NCBI RefSeq assembly: GCF_003026815.1
Contig: NZ_PYOG01000005.1
Span: 124,001 to 188,000 of the forward strand
DNA from: Photobacterium damselae
GTDB lineage: Bacteria; Pseudomonadota; Gammaproteobacteria; Enterobacterales; Vibrionaceae
Direction: 5' to 3'
DNA length: 64,000 nt
A program made the position numbers and the translations under genes. Below are positions 32,830 to 41,709 of the stretch, in pieces. The number at the start of each line of letters is the position of its first letter. The first letter of the stretch is position 1. Under the pieces are notes generated by a model, which saw nothing but the letters and a program-made list of their open reading frames with translations, made no database searches and was not told where the DNA came from.

Positions 32830-34339
32830 AAGTCACATTAGAGAAGTACCTCACCGCGAAGGTACGAATCTGCCTCTAAAGAACATTCATCACCAATTAC
32901 CGTTTTGTCTACATTGCCAACCTCGTTTTGGTGATAATCAATCTGCCGAGTTTGGTGATTGGCAATTAGCTTGTCCTATCTGTCACGGTGAAGATCAGCT
33001 AGAACAAGGCCTTGCTATTGAACTTGAACTGGTATGCCAAGATCTGCTTGAAAAGCGTAGTAGCACATTCAGTTATCAAAACCATACCTTGACGCTAAGC
33101 TTGGATGAACTTCCACCAGCATTAACGGCAAACCCTACACGCTCTCAGGTTCTCATTTGTAATCCTAATACCCTACCTCAGCATTTTATTGTGCCAGAAC
33201 AACACGTATTAGCACTATCAAGTTTAGAGAAACCAAGAGTCACTGTAAGACCTAATCCAAACCAAACAACGTTGACTCGTGCGCTTTATGATATCGTCTT
33301 TGGTTATGATCGTATCTTAGCCATTGTTACCGAACGTTTGCGTCAATTAGGTGTTGGCTATGTCCATTACCAAGCAGAACGCTATCAGCCGTTAGTGACT
33401 TGGTTAAACGAGGGATGGTCTGAAGTTCAAGCTAACCCTAACGCATTTTCTATTACTCCGGTTCGTGCTGTTGAACCACTGCATGAAGATGGTTGCTTCT
33501 CTCATATCAATGCGTTTTGGCATAAAGGTCGAATTCATTTTAACCACCAGCCGGTAGAGAATACGGTTAGCCATGAGCATATTGCTACCTGCGCTTTACT
33601 TGCTGGCGGTATAGATCATAGTGATAGCCGAAATAGCGCCGTAATTTACTTTGGTGAGGCGGGATTTGACGAGATAGTCACAGAAGATAAATTTACTCGA
33701 ACTGAGACTTTCCTTCGTCAACAACCGATGTCGACTTTTGGTTATGATCTGATTGCTCAATTAGAACAAGCGGATCAAAAGACTATTTTGGATAAGTTTA
33801 AACAACAATATCCAGAACAATACCAAGCACTGCATCAGCTTAATTTGGCAGGTTTCGAACAAAAACTCTCAGGCATCTTCGCTATTGCAGCAACCGTTTT
33901 GGGTCTCGATGGTCAAAATGTTTCCGAACTCAATGACCGTTTGCAAGCGCAAGCCATGAGTTATCCTAACTATCGCGGTGAACAAATCGACTTTGATATC
34001 GATCCAGATGCCGAAGGTCGCTCTATTGATTGGAAAAAAATGGTCGGTAGCCTAATGAGTTATCGTCTGATCACAGAAGAGCATGATATTCCCCAATTAG
34101 CTTTCGGTATCTATGATTCATTGGTGGATAAGTTATCTAACTGGATTGAGCATCTTGATCAACAAGTTGGCGTAAAATCGGTCGTTCTTGCAGGTAAAGG
34201 GTTTACGAACGAAGTCTTTGCATGGCGCACAGCACTACGTATCGGTAAAAACTACCCTATCAATATTAACCGCAAGTTAGATCTTGAAGGTGCCAATATT
34301 AGTGCTGGTAGCCTTTATCTAAAAGTTCGTCGTAAATAA
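32828..34339 (+). CDS. C-terminal part of a split HypF-like protein (zinc finger and Kae1-like domain)
   Basis: About 500 codons. The N-terminal part, PFCLHCQPRFGD then CPIC 18 residues on, matches the second HypF zinc finger (CxxCGPRF...CPxC). The C-terminal stretch VVLAGKGFTNEVFAWR and LEGANISAGSLY resembles the Kae1-like end of HypF (VVLSGGVFQN). A YrdC-like domain appears to be missing, and the total (about 574 aa with the 70-residue part) is shorter than HypF (about 750). No ATG, GTG or TTG occurs in this frame until the TTG at 33089, which would discard the zinc finger. It is probably a degenerate or specialised HypF relative. Confidence 0.6.
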   Translation, partial: ESHIREVPHREGTNLPLKNIHHQLPFCLHCQPRFGDNQSAEFGDWQLACPICHGEDQLEQGLAIELELVCQDLLEKRSSTFSYQNHTLTLSLDELPPALTANPTRSQVLICNPNTLPQHFIVPEQHVLALSSLEKPRVTVRPNPNQTTLTRALYDIVFGYDRILAIVTERLRQLGVGYVHYQAERYQPLVTWLNEGWSEVQANPNAFSITPVRAVEPLHEDGCFSHINAFWHKGRIHFNHQPVENTVSHEHIATCALLAGGIDHSDSRNSAVIYFGEAGFDEIVTEDKFTRTETFLRQQPMSTFGYDLIAQLEQADQKTILDKFKQQYPEQYQALHQLNLAGFEQKLSGIFAIAATVLGLDGQNVSELNDRLQAQAMSYPNYRGEQIDFDIDPDAEGRSIDWKKMVGSLMSYRLITEEHDIPQLAFGIYDSLVDKLSNWIEHLDQQVGVKSVVLAGKGFTNEVFAWRTALRIGKNYPININRKLDLEGANISAGSLYLKVRRK

Positions 34340-34458
34340 TAGATAAAACGACAGAACATAAATCGAAATAAGCCTTTGTTCGTTTGAACTGGGCTTATTT
34401 TTTTACCTTGCGTTTACTGTTATCCTTTTACCACAGCTTGTCTTATCGATCTCACATA

Positions 34459-35247
34459 ATGAAAAAAATTCAGCCAGCAAAAACATTACAAAACGTCATT
34501 AATAGCGCGATCTACCATCTCAATTTACGCGATCACAGCATTTCAGAACTTAAAACAAAGCTTGAAGCGAAAACAGATAATCAAGAATGGGTTGATACGG
34601 TTATCGCCCAAATGAAAGGCTATGGTTATCTAAAAGAAGATCTCCCTTTTGCGATCCACTTTTGTGAAACCAGTTATGCCAATGAGTATGGCAAACGCTA
34701 CATGATTGAGAAACTAAAGCAAAAAGGCATCAGTGAAACCGATATTACCGATGCATTAGAACGTGTGAGTCATCAACAACAGCGCTCTGAGTACGATTTG
34801 GTTGTTGAACGATTAAGCCGGATCGAAGATTTCAGCCATACAACCAAAGAAAAGGTCTTTAATACACTGCTCAAACGAGGTTTTAGTTTAAATGATATTA
34901 CCCATGCTATTGCTGAGCATCCAGCAGGTAATACGTTACTCGAAAAAGCGGTCATTAAAGGTCAAAATGCCAACCTGCGTAATGAGATCATCAAACTTGC
35001 GAAAAAACTCAAAGGAGCGGCATTAATTCGTCGCGAGCTGTCGATGAAACATATTGATGTCAGTGAATTTGACCAGATAATTGATGAATTAACACAATCG
35101 GGTGAAATTGATTTTTACGCCAACTGCATCACCCTACTGGCCAAAAAACGTTATGACTTAACCGATTATAAAGAGAAAAACAAAGCCTATGCGTATTTAA
35201 GCTCACACGGCTTTAGTTCAGATGAAATCAAATGCGCTTTTGAATAA
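34459..35247 (+). CDS. recX: RecX family regulatory protein
   Basis: A 262-residue protein with repeated three-helix RecX modules. Examples are LRDHSISELKTKLEAK, YGYLKEDLPFAIHF, YGKRYMIEKLKQKGISETDI and LKGAALIRRELSMKHID. It is longer than E. coli RecX (166 aa), with about six modules. RecX proteins bind RecA filaments and limit recombination. It is not beside recA here, so it may be a second RecX-like protein. The ATG at 34459 is preferred; the frame upstream (to 34384) is not conserved-looking. Confidence 0.8.
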   Translation: MKKIQPAKTLQNVINSAIYHLNLRDHSISELKTKLEAKTDNQEWVDTVIAQMKGYGYLKEDLPFAIHFCETSYANEYGKRYMIEKLKQKGISETDITDALERVSHQQQRSEYDLVVERLSRIEDFSHTTKEKVFNTLLKRGFSLNDITHAIAEHPAGNTLLEKAVIKGQNANLRNEIIKLAKKLKGAALIRRELSMKHIDVSEFDQIIDELTQSGEIDFYANCITLLAKKRYDLTDYKEKNKAYAYLSSHGFSSDEIKCAFE

Positions 35248-35283
35248 CAACATCTGTCGATCGCGTTAAGTCACTACCCATGT

Positions 35284-35745
35284 CTAGAGCAGATACGCCA
35301 TTTGTAAACGTGCCTCACCCTCACCAAAATAGTCGAGCTCTTCAGCGATCACTTGAAAGCCAACCGATTGATATAGAGTCAATGCGGCTTGGTTTTCGGG
35401 ATCAACCGTTAACAATAGACGATCATAATGATCTTTACTCTTTTCAATCACATTATTTAATAACGATTTTGCAACGCCTTGCCCACGAGCTAACTTTGAG
35501 ACGGCTAAAGATAAAATCCAACAGTCTCGACTTGCTGTATTGAGTGCCGGCACAGATAAGATAAAACCTAAATTATCCGCCCCTTTCTTTGCAACAAATA
35601 AATTTTGTGACCAACAATCATAAGCTTGTCGAAAAAAGAAATGTGGATAGCCATGATCGGCAAAGGCTTCCGCTTCCAATTGATATATTGAGTGAATATC
35701 TTGTTTTTCTGCACAACGAATAACGAACGATGACACGGCTGACAA
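35284..35745 (-). CDS. GNAT family N-acetyltransferase
   Basis: A 153-residue protein with the GNAT acetyl-CoA site: SLAVSKLARGQGVAKSLLNNV (motif A, the RGQGVA pattern) and LTLYQSVGFQVIAEELDYF at the end. It is similar in layout to RimI-like enzymes, and the substrate (protein N terminus, amine or antibiotic) cannot be told. It converges with recX and lies upstream of nothing on its strand. Confidence 0.8.
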   Translation of the reverse strand: MSAVSSFVIRCAEKQDIHSIYQLEAEAFADHGYPHFFFRQAYDCWSQNLFVAKKGADNLGFILSVPALNTASRDCWILSLAVSKLARGQGVAKSLLNNVIEKSKDHYDRLLLTVDPENQAALTLYQSVGFQVIAEELDYFGEGEARLQMAYLL

Positions 35746-35922
35746 CCTCTTTAATATTTATGCGTAATTAATCATAAAATATTCAATAAGAAAAGTATTT
35801 ATTGGGGCTAAACCGCGTAACATAAAACTCAGGCAACCTGTCAGATTAGAAAAACTGACACATTGCCCGTTATACAAAAGCGCTTCATACTTAATAAAGA
35901 GAGGTTAACCGTACTAATATAG

Positions 35923-36270
35923 TTAAACAGACTCTACTTCTAGCTGCATTAGCATCAAGTCTTCACCATCTAAAACTTGGGTCTGAAAACTTCCGCAATG
36001 CTGACAAGCAATACTGCGCTCACTGTGAGTTGACTCTTGACCACAATCTCGACAGTGCAGAACTAATGGTTGTTCGGTAATTTCAAGAACAGCATCATGA
36101 CAGATCCCTTCTAGCTTAAAGGTTTCAAAAGCTGTTCTTAATAAAGCAGGCTCAACACCACTTAAGATACCGACTTTAATCGCTACCCGAGTTACCTTGT
36201 TGGCATCATTTGCTATCGCTTGCTCTTCGCACTGCTCTATCAACGCGCCAACAATCGAATATTCGTGCAT
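35923..36270 (-). CDS. hypA: Hydrogenase nickel-insertion protein HypA
   Basis: A 115-residue protein starting MHEYSIV with the nickel-binding His2. Two CxxC pairs form its zinc site ([23 protein letters not shown]). With HypB it delivers nickel to the hydrogenase large subunit. It lies 14 bases after hypB, in the same operon, on the strand opposite hyaABCD. Confidence 0.95.
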   Translation of the reverse strand: MHEYSIVGALIEQCEEQAIANDANKVTRVAIKVGILSGVEPALLRTAFETFKLEGICHDAVLEITEQPLVLHCRDCGQESTHSERSIACQHCGSFQTQVLDGEDLMLMQLEVESV

Positions 36271-36284
36271 AGTCTCTTACTCGA

Positions 36285-37022
36285 TCACTTAGTAATGAGG
36301 TTATTTTGCAGCCATTGTGCTAGCGGCTTTAGTGTGTCGATATCTTTAACCGAGATCTGCATCACTTCAACTTCAGGATTAAGTTTACGTAGCTGAGCGT
36401 AAGCATCTTCCATATCAAAATCAAAATACGGCATCAGATCGCATTTTGTAATCAACACAAGATCTGCACGGCGGAACATTACCGGATACTTCTCAATTTT
36501 ATCGTCACCTTCAGGAATAGAAACTAATACGATATTTTTATGAGTACCCACATCATAACTAGCAGGACAAACCAAGTTACCCACATTTTCAACAAAGCAG
36601 ATATCAAGCTTCTCTAAATCGATGTGATGTAACGCACCATGAACCATAAAGGCATCTAAGTGACACGCAGAGCCAGTTTGAATTTGGTATGCTTCAATGC
36701 CAGCTGCTTTTAAACGATCAGCATCACGAGAAGTTTCTAGATCCCCTTCTACAACCGCATATGTTAGTTCTGTACACTGTTGAAGATGCTCTAACAACGT
36801 TGTTTTACCACTACCTGGGCTGCTCATTAAGTTAAATGCTGTGACATTGTTTGCTTCAAAATGCGCACGATTATGAGCCGCCTCCATATCATTTTTATCT
36901 AAAATTTTATGGATAACAGATAACGTCTTCTTATCATTTAACTGAGGATTACTTTGTAAATTGTGGTCATGATGATGGTGATGACCAGCTCGAGGAAGAG
37001 AACAACCGCAATCTTGACACAT
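36285..37022 (-). CDS. hypB: Hydrogenase nickel GTPase HypB
   Basis: A 245-residue GTPase. It begins MCQDCGC, the high-affinity nickel motif, and has a short histidine run (HHHHHDH) that can store nickel. The P-loop is SSPGSGKTTLLEHL, and the metal-binding GTPase core follows. It transfers nickel to HypA and the hydrogenase. The ATG at 37022 is chosen because it starts with the CxxCxC motif; the open frame extends 20 codons upstream without support. First gene of the hypBA operon. hypC, hypD and hypE are not in the window. Confidence 0.95.
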   Translation of the reverse strand: MCQDCGCSLPRAGHHHHHDHNLQSNPQLNDKKTLSVIHKILDKNDMEAAHNRAHFEANNVTAFNLMSSPGSGKTTLLEHLQQCTELTYAVVEGDLETSRDADRLKAAGIEAYQIQTGSACHLDAFMVHGALHHIDLEKLDICFVENVGNLVCPASYDVGTHKNIVLVSIPEGDDKIEKYPVMFRRADLVLITKCDLMPYFDFDMEDAYAQLRKLNPEVEVMQISVKDIDTLKPLAQWLQNNLITK

Positions 37023-37352
37023 AACGTAGCTCCAAATGGTGACAAAACGGATAAAATCGAACAACGAAATATATTGATTCAATTTCTATGTTGCCATTAT
37101 CTATTCCAGTAAGAAATAATGCAATTTGTTAGACAAATAAATCACTCAAACTCACTGAAATGATAGTGAAATTATCATCTATATTCATTTTATCTATCTA
37201 ATGCTATTCCTATTTGCTTACATCAGTTGCAAAATAATGTTTCTATTTTATTCAGCTTAGCTTCAGTCTTTATGACATTACACTGACAAATGTCGAAACA
37301 ATTAAGCATAATTTGTAAGCATCAACTTCATATAAGCACGAAGAGAAATACA

Positions 37353-37922
37353 ATGACTAATATGACAAAACAGCCTGGTATCAAATCGAAGCTAGTTAAA
37401 CTTGCAGCACCTATTGCTCTTGCGTGCGCATTTAGCGTATCAGCAGCGCCGGCAGCAACTAACTCGGCACCAGCAAGACCGCAAGTTTCAGCACAGGTAC
37501 AACAGGCAGCTCAACGTGTAGGTCAGATCCAACAAGAGCTAGCTACTATTCGTAATAAAACGCTTAAAGCAAATCCTAAGCTAGTTAAAGATATCAAAGC
37601 TTACGAAACTGCATTCGATAACAAAGCAAAAGCACTTGGTTATCACCCAGATCAAGAGCTAAAGCGTCTACGTGAAATTCAAACTAAAGCTCGTGATCAG
37701 AAAACTACTGATGCACAGCGTAAAGACCTTGCGAAAGAGTTTGCTTCAATTCAACAGAAGCTTATCAAGCAACGTCAAACAATCATGAGCGATCCAGCTA
37801 TCTCTAAGATGGAACAGCAGTTAGAGAAAAACACTATCACTGCAATGAAGAAGCAGGATCCTAAAACAGACAAACTACTAAAAGAACTTGATTCTCTAAT
37901 GGCGAAATTTAAGCGCTCATAA
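37353..37922 (+). CDS. Exported helical protein of unknown function
   Basis: A 189-residue protein with a signal peptide (basic MTNMTKQPGIKSKLVKLA, hydrophobic core PIALACAFSVSAA, cut near AAPA). The mature part is almost all charged helix (ELATIRNKTLKANPKLVKDI, QQKLIKQRQTIM) and likely forms a coiled coil in the periplasm. I do not recognise the family. The ATG at 37353 follows AGAGAAATACA and starts a normal signal peptide; the frame opens 21 codons earlier. It is a single gene divergent from hypBA, with a possible link to the envelope rather than to hydrogenase. Confidence 0.75.
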   Translation: MTNMTKQPGIKSKLVKLAAPIALACAFSVSAAPAATNSAPARPQVSAQVQQAAQRVGQIQQELATIRNKTLKANPKLVKDIKAYETAFDNKAKALGYHPDQELKRLREIQTKARDQKTTDAQRKDLAKEFASIQQKLIKQRQTIMSDPAISKMEQQLEKNTITAMKKQDPKTDKLLKELDSLMAKFKRS

Positions 37923-38151
37923 TCATTCTTTTAAGTTATTGATGACAAACAAAAGCTGACCTCTTGTGTCAGCTTTTTTTATGGATTTCTTTTCTATCGT
38001 TATGACTCTTACTATATCAACAACATCTCACCCAAAATGCTTATTCAGGTCTACTTTTGCGTAGATAATAAAAAAGGAAGCTCTTGGCTCCCTTTTATCT
38101 GCTCTATTTAATGAAGCGAGTTACAAAAGCTTCATTTCTATCAAACTGTCT

Positions 38152-38547
38152 TTATAGTGGAATAGCTTGATTTGCACTTAAACGCTGCATACCACGAACA
38201 ATTTTTGCTAGCCATGCCAGTACGGCAATACCTGCAATGCCAGCACCAATAAATGGTAATACGTGCAAAATTTTGTCTAGGATATCACTGTGAATCCAGT
38301 ATTCAGCGCCAGCAGCCATACCCGTTGTTGTTGCCGCAGTTACACCAAGAACCACAAAGAAAGTGAAGAACAAAAAGAAACTGCGAATAATGGTGTAATA
38401 GTGACTGTAAGTTAACTCATCAGTCCCTTTATTCATCTTGTAACCTGCATAAATAATGGCAATGATGCCAGATACAAGCAAAGTAAACGGAGTCAGAAAG
38501 CTAGCAATGTAGGCAAACCATACGCCTTTTTTATTATCTTCAGTCAT
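38152..38547 (-). CDS. Small inner-membrane protein, DUF4870-like
   Basis: A 131-residue protein with four hydrophobic segments, starting MTEDNKKGVWFAYIASFLTP. The sequence resembles small DUF4870-type membrane proteins; the function is unknown. Upstream, ATGATCAAGATCAA (38628-38641) is one base from an FNR site, so oxygen control is possible. Confidence 0.7.
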   Translation of the reverse strand: MTEDNKKGVWFAYIASFLTPFTLLVSGIIAIIYAGYKMNKGTDELTYSHYYTIIRSFFLFFTFFVVLGVTAATTTGMAAGAEYWIHSDILDKILHVLPFIGAGIAGIAVLAWLAKIVRGMQRLSANQAIPL

Positions 38548-38627
38548 ATTTTTAGATCCATAACGATACTATAACTGTGTAATTATCACATGTATCACCA
38601 GATCATCAAGTTTCGTACAGTATTTGA

Positions 38628-38641
38628 ATGATCAAGATCAA
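38628..38641 (-). promoter_or_regulatory. Possible FNR site
   Basis: ATGATCAAGATCAA matches TTGAT-N4-ATCAA at 9 of 10 positions, about 80 bp upstream of the start of the minus-strand membrane-protein gene. Confidence 0.4.
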
Positions 38642-38736
38642 TGCTTTATTTTTTCTGTCTGCTAGGGTCAGCTAAAACACCCTAGGCTCCAAATGATAGC
38701 GCCATAAAAGGCAAATATCGGTTGTTTTTAAAACAG

Positions 38737-38765
38737 AAAAACCCAAGTGAGCATCTTGGGTTTTT
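38737..38765 (-). terminator. Terminator of the hutWXZ operon
   Basis: AAAACCCAAG and CTTGGGTTTT form a 10-bp stem with A and T runs on both sides, 22 bases after the hutZ stop. Confidence 0.85.
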
Positions 38766-38787
38766 GGATATTACAGAAATAACAGGC

Positions 38788-39345
38788 TTACAGTTTTTCA
38801 GACGGTTCTTGGATCTCAGAGCCATCTTTAATTCTGCGATGCCCTTCTGTTAAGTGGACAAAATCAATCAGATCATCACCACTCACTTGGAATGCTTTAC
38901 CAAAGCCTTTTACAAACAGGCCGTGTGTTGGCTTAAGTCGAAATAATACAAAATCCTCTAAGCCGCTGAGCCCTTCAACAATCTCGCCAAAACGGTTAGT
39001 TAGACCATCAATAGCTAAAAGCCATGCAGCAGATTCTCTTTCGACTTTTTCAACATCTGCTTCAAAAGTCAAACGCTTGCGCGCATATAAAACCTTAGCT
39101 GTCTTTTCATCTTCGATCATCATAAGAGAGACGCGGGGATTTTCTAATAAGTTACGCGCATGCTTTGCAATTTGGCTAATCAATACATAATAGCCATCTT
39201 CTAATAATACAAATGGAGCATAACTTACGTTGGGTTGACCGCTATTATCAACCGTTGCTAATTGAAGCGTTAAACAACTGTCACGAAATTCTTTGATTTC
39301 TGGTTCCAGTCGACTTTGAAGGCGTTCTTGCTTTACTTGATTCAT
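38788..39345 (-). CDS. hutZ: Heme utilization protein HutZ
   Basis: A 185-residue protein of the split-barrel (FMN-binding-like) HutZ/HugZ family. It starts with RLEPEIKEFRDSCLTLQLATVDNSGQPNVSYAPFV, which matches HutZ of Vibrio. HutZ binds heme delivered by HutX and helps release its iron. The ATG overlaps the hutX stop by one base, so translation is coupled. Last gene of hutWXZ. Confidence 0.92.
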   Translation of the reverse strand: MNQVKQERLQSRLEPEIKEFRDSCLTLQLATVDNSGQPNVSYAPFVLLEDGYYVLISQIAKHARNLLENPRVSLMMIEDEKTAKVLYARKRLTFEADVEKVERESAAWLLAIDGLTNRFGEIVEGLSGLEDFVLFRLKPTHGLFVKGFGKAFQVSGDDLIDFVHLTEGHRRIKDGSEIQEPSEKL

Positions 39346-39869
39346 TACGAATCTTCTCCTAATTGTTTTAGTTTTTTAAACATCTCAATTTGTTCGGGAA
39401 AGAGTTGTCGCTTTTTATCTCGCCCTAAATAAACTTTAAATACACACTCCCCTTGAGCTGCAAAAAAGCCAATAAAGTAACTTTCTTGCCCCATAAAAGA
39501 TTTACTAACAAGCGCAATATCAGAGACCAAATCTAAACGTAAATGACCATGAAGCTCACCGTCACGTCCCATCAAATTATAGTAGCCACGCGCTTCTTTA
39601 CCTTTTGGAAACGGCGCTTTTACCTCAAAGATAGAGCCCATTGAATGGACAATCGTTGTAACCGGCCCCCACTGTGGCAATTGTTCAAGAATAGACTGAG
39701 CTAACTTGCCAGGAAGATGGCTAACCATAGATTCAGGAAACGATAAAACCACTTCACCTTCTGTCACTTTAAGTTGCTCTGCTAAGCTCATGGCATGTAA
39801 AGCTGGATCTTGTTCAAGTAATTGCGCCACTTGTTGTTTTAGTTCTTGTTGGGTAATAGTAGAAAACAA
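39345..39869 (-). CDS. hutX: Cytosolic heme carrier HutX
   Basis: A 174-residue protein of the HutX/ChuX heme-carrier family, with YYNLMGRDGELHGHLRLDLVSDI and the later QESYFIGFFAAQGECVFKVYLGRDKKR typical of it. It accepts heme in the cytoplasm and passes it to HutZ. It lies 53 bases after hutW. Confidence 0.9.
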   Translation of the reverse strand: MFSTITQQELKQQVAQLLEQDPALHAMSLAEQLKVTEGEVVLSFPESMVSHLPGKLAQSILEQLPQWGPVTTIVHSMGSIFEVKAPFPKGKEARGYYNLMGRDGELHGHLRLDLVSDIALVSKSFMGQESYFIGFFAAQGECVFKVYLGRDKKRQLFPEQIEMFKKLKQLGEDS

Positions 39870-39922
39870 GATAACTCTCCCTATGTCTTTGTGATGTAAA
39901 GTTTAATAACTGGATTAAATAA

Positions 39923-41314
39923 TTAGGCAGCCAGAGACTGATTCAATTGCTGTGTTATTGCTTCTATTAATGCTTGCGCTAAGGTTACAGCCCAAAACTG
40001 TCCTGCTAACGTTAAAGTGACATAGTGTGAGTTCACTTCAACTAAACCGTTTTCTCGCCATGCTTTAAACAGAGGTAAACAAGAAGAATATAGCCCTTTG
40101 CCTCCAATCGAATCTAGTGAAGATCGGCTAAGTACGCCTCGATCAAAACTGGCTTTAATTTCGGCATGGAGAGAGGCTTGATTTGCTTGTTTGGTCATCA
40201 TTGCAATCGGTAATTCGCCACGTTTAATCGCAGCTAAATAAGCATCTAAAGTACGATGTTGCATCATGCCAAAACCTGCAATATTGCCACCAGCACCGGC
40301 CCCTAGAGGTAAGACTTCTGCTGTAGTTTTTGCTAGGCTGTTATATAAGCTTCGCTCTCGATTATCACGAGCCCAATGATTTACACTGAGTTTGCGCATA
40401 TGATGATGACTCATGTAATCATGCCCCATCAAAAACATGGTCGCTTTTGTTTGTGTATCAGCAGGTTCGGGGAGCTTGCCTTTATCAATAAGGTTTTTCA
40501 TTGGAGTCCCACCCATTTCAATCAACTGATAGAGATCTACACCATGAGCGCCTGAGGTCATGAAATCTTCTAGGTCTTGTTGCCACACATCTAAAGTCTG
40601 ATAAGGCAGTCCGTATAACAGATCAATAACGATCGGAGCTTGATCTGTCGCAGCCAGAGCAGCAATGCGATCGAGTACTACCTCTCGATCATCTAAACGC
40701 TTAGCTTTACGTCTTACTTGAGTATCAAAACTCTGAACACCAAAAGAGAAACGGTTAAATCCCCCTTCTAATGCAGAATCAAACATTTCATCACTGAATC
40801 GATTAATACGACCTTCAAGCGTTAATTCACAATCGGTAGTCAGTGGAAAATGTTTGCGAATCATCGTTCCTAACTGTTTAACTTGCTGTGCGGTTAAATC
40901 GGTTGGCGTACCACCACCAATATAGACAGCATGAAACGGTGCTGATTGGGTCCATGGCTGCTGTGCTTTTAATTTCAGCTCAATCATCAAAGCGGCAAAA
41001 TAATCATCGATAAGTTGTTGGCTTGATGCGTATTGGAAGAAATTGCAGTAAGTACAGCGTACTCGACAAAATGGGATATGCACATAAAGGCAACGTTTTT
41101 TGACTTGGCTATAAGGTTCTAGCGATCTTTTTTTCTCCTCACTAAGTAAAGATAATCCTAAAGATTGGTGTTGCTCAGCAGGAACCATTGTATTCATACC
41201 ACCTGCATGTGCAGATTTCTTGCGACTAAAAGCAAAACGGAGAGGGTCTGGAGAATGCAAACCCAAAATACTTTCATCTAATTTATTTATATCTATCTGG
41301 TGTTCTTGATTCAT
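39923..41314 (-). CDS. hutW: Radical SAM heme-degrading enzyme HutW (ChuW)
   Basis: A 463-residue radical SAM protein of the HemN-like family. The 4Fe-4S triad is in YVHIPFCRVRCTYCNFF (CxxxCxxC), with SAM-binding GGGTPTDLT nearby. In the hutWXZ/chuWXY setting such proteins are anaerobic heme methyltransferases that open the porphyrin ring. Position upstream of hutX and divergent from tonB supports HutW over the coproporphyrinogen dehydrogenase HemN/HemW. First gene of its operon. Confidence 0.9.
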   Translation of the reverse strand: MNQEHQIDINKLDESILGLHSPDPLRFAFSRKKSAHAGGMNTMVPAEQHQSLGLSLLSEEKKRSLEPYSQVKKRCLYVHIPFCRVRCTYCNFFQYASSQQLIDDYFAALMIELKLKAQQPWTQSAPFHAVYIGGGTPTDLTAQQVKQLGTMIRKHFPLTTDCELTLEGRINRFSDEMFDSALEGGFNRFSFGVQSFDTQVRRKAKRLDDREVVLDRIAALAATDQAPIVIDLLYGLPYQTLDVWQQDLEDFMTSGAHGVDLYQLIEMGGTPMKNLIDKGKLPEPADTQTKATMFLMGHDYMSHHHMRKLSVNHWARDNRERSLYNSLAKTTAEVLPLGAGAGGNIAGFGMMQHRTLDAYLAAIKRGELPIAMMTKQANQASLHAEIKASFDRGVLSRSSLDSIGGKGLYSSCLPLFKAWRENGLVEVNSHYVTLTLAGQFWAVTLAQALIEAITQQLNQSLAA

Positions 41315-41709
41315 TGAAATTCTAGTCTTTAAAAGCCCTTACCCATCAGCCATGATTCCCTATTATTGAATATGCTTAGTGATCATTAGCTGCCCTCAAT
41401 ATCTTCCTTTATCTCGACTATCTCGATGACGAACATGTCGTTTTGTTATACAAGTCTTTTCTATGCTCTTATTGAGAATGACTCTTAATTCGCTGCATAA
41501 TAGTTTCGCCTGAATAATATTGCAAATGATAATTGATATTATTTTCATCTTATGGATAATGATAACGATTCTTAATCAATGGTGATACTTGTTTATACTA
41601 GAACAGAATAAAACAGTGTAAAACATGATCTTAATTCATCACAGATTATTATCACTATTAATCGCTATTTTTAACTTTTATGAACAACGTTGCTTTATTA
41701 GGTCATCAG
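41315..41709. promoter_or_regulatory. hutW-tonB divergent promoter region with Fur boxes
   Basis: GATAATGATAACGATTCTT (41555-41573) matches the Fur consensus GATAATGATAATCATTATC at 15 of 19 positions. A weaker one with the ATGATAAT core lies at 41522-41540. The heme-uptake genes on both sides are expected to be iron-repressed. A TTG- or ATG-initiated upstream extension of tonB (to 41680) lies within this gap. Confidence 0.75.

Noticed and set aside
33089-34339. HypF-like gene starting at TTG 33089
   Set aside because: This start would lose the zinc finger that is clearly encoded upstream in the same frame.
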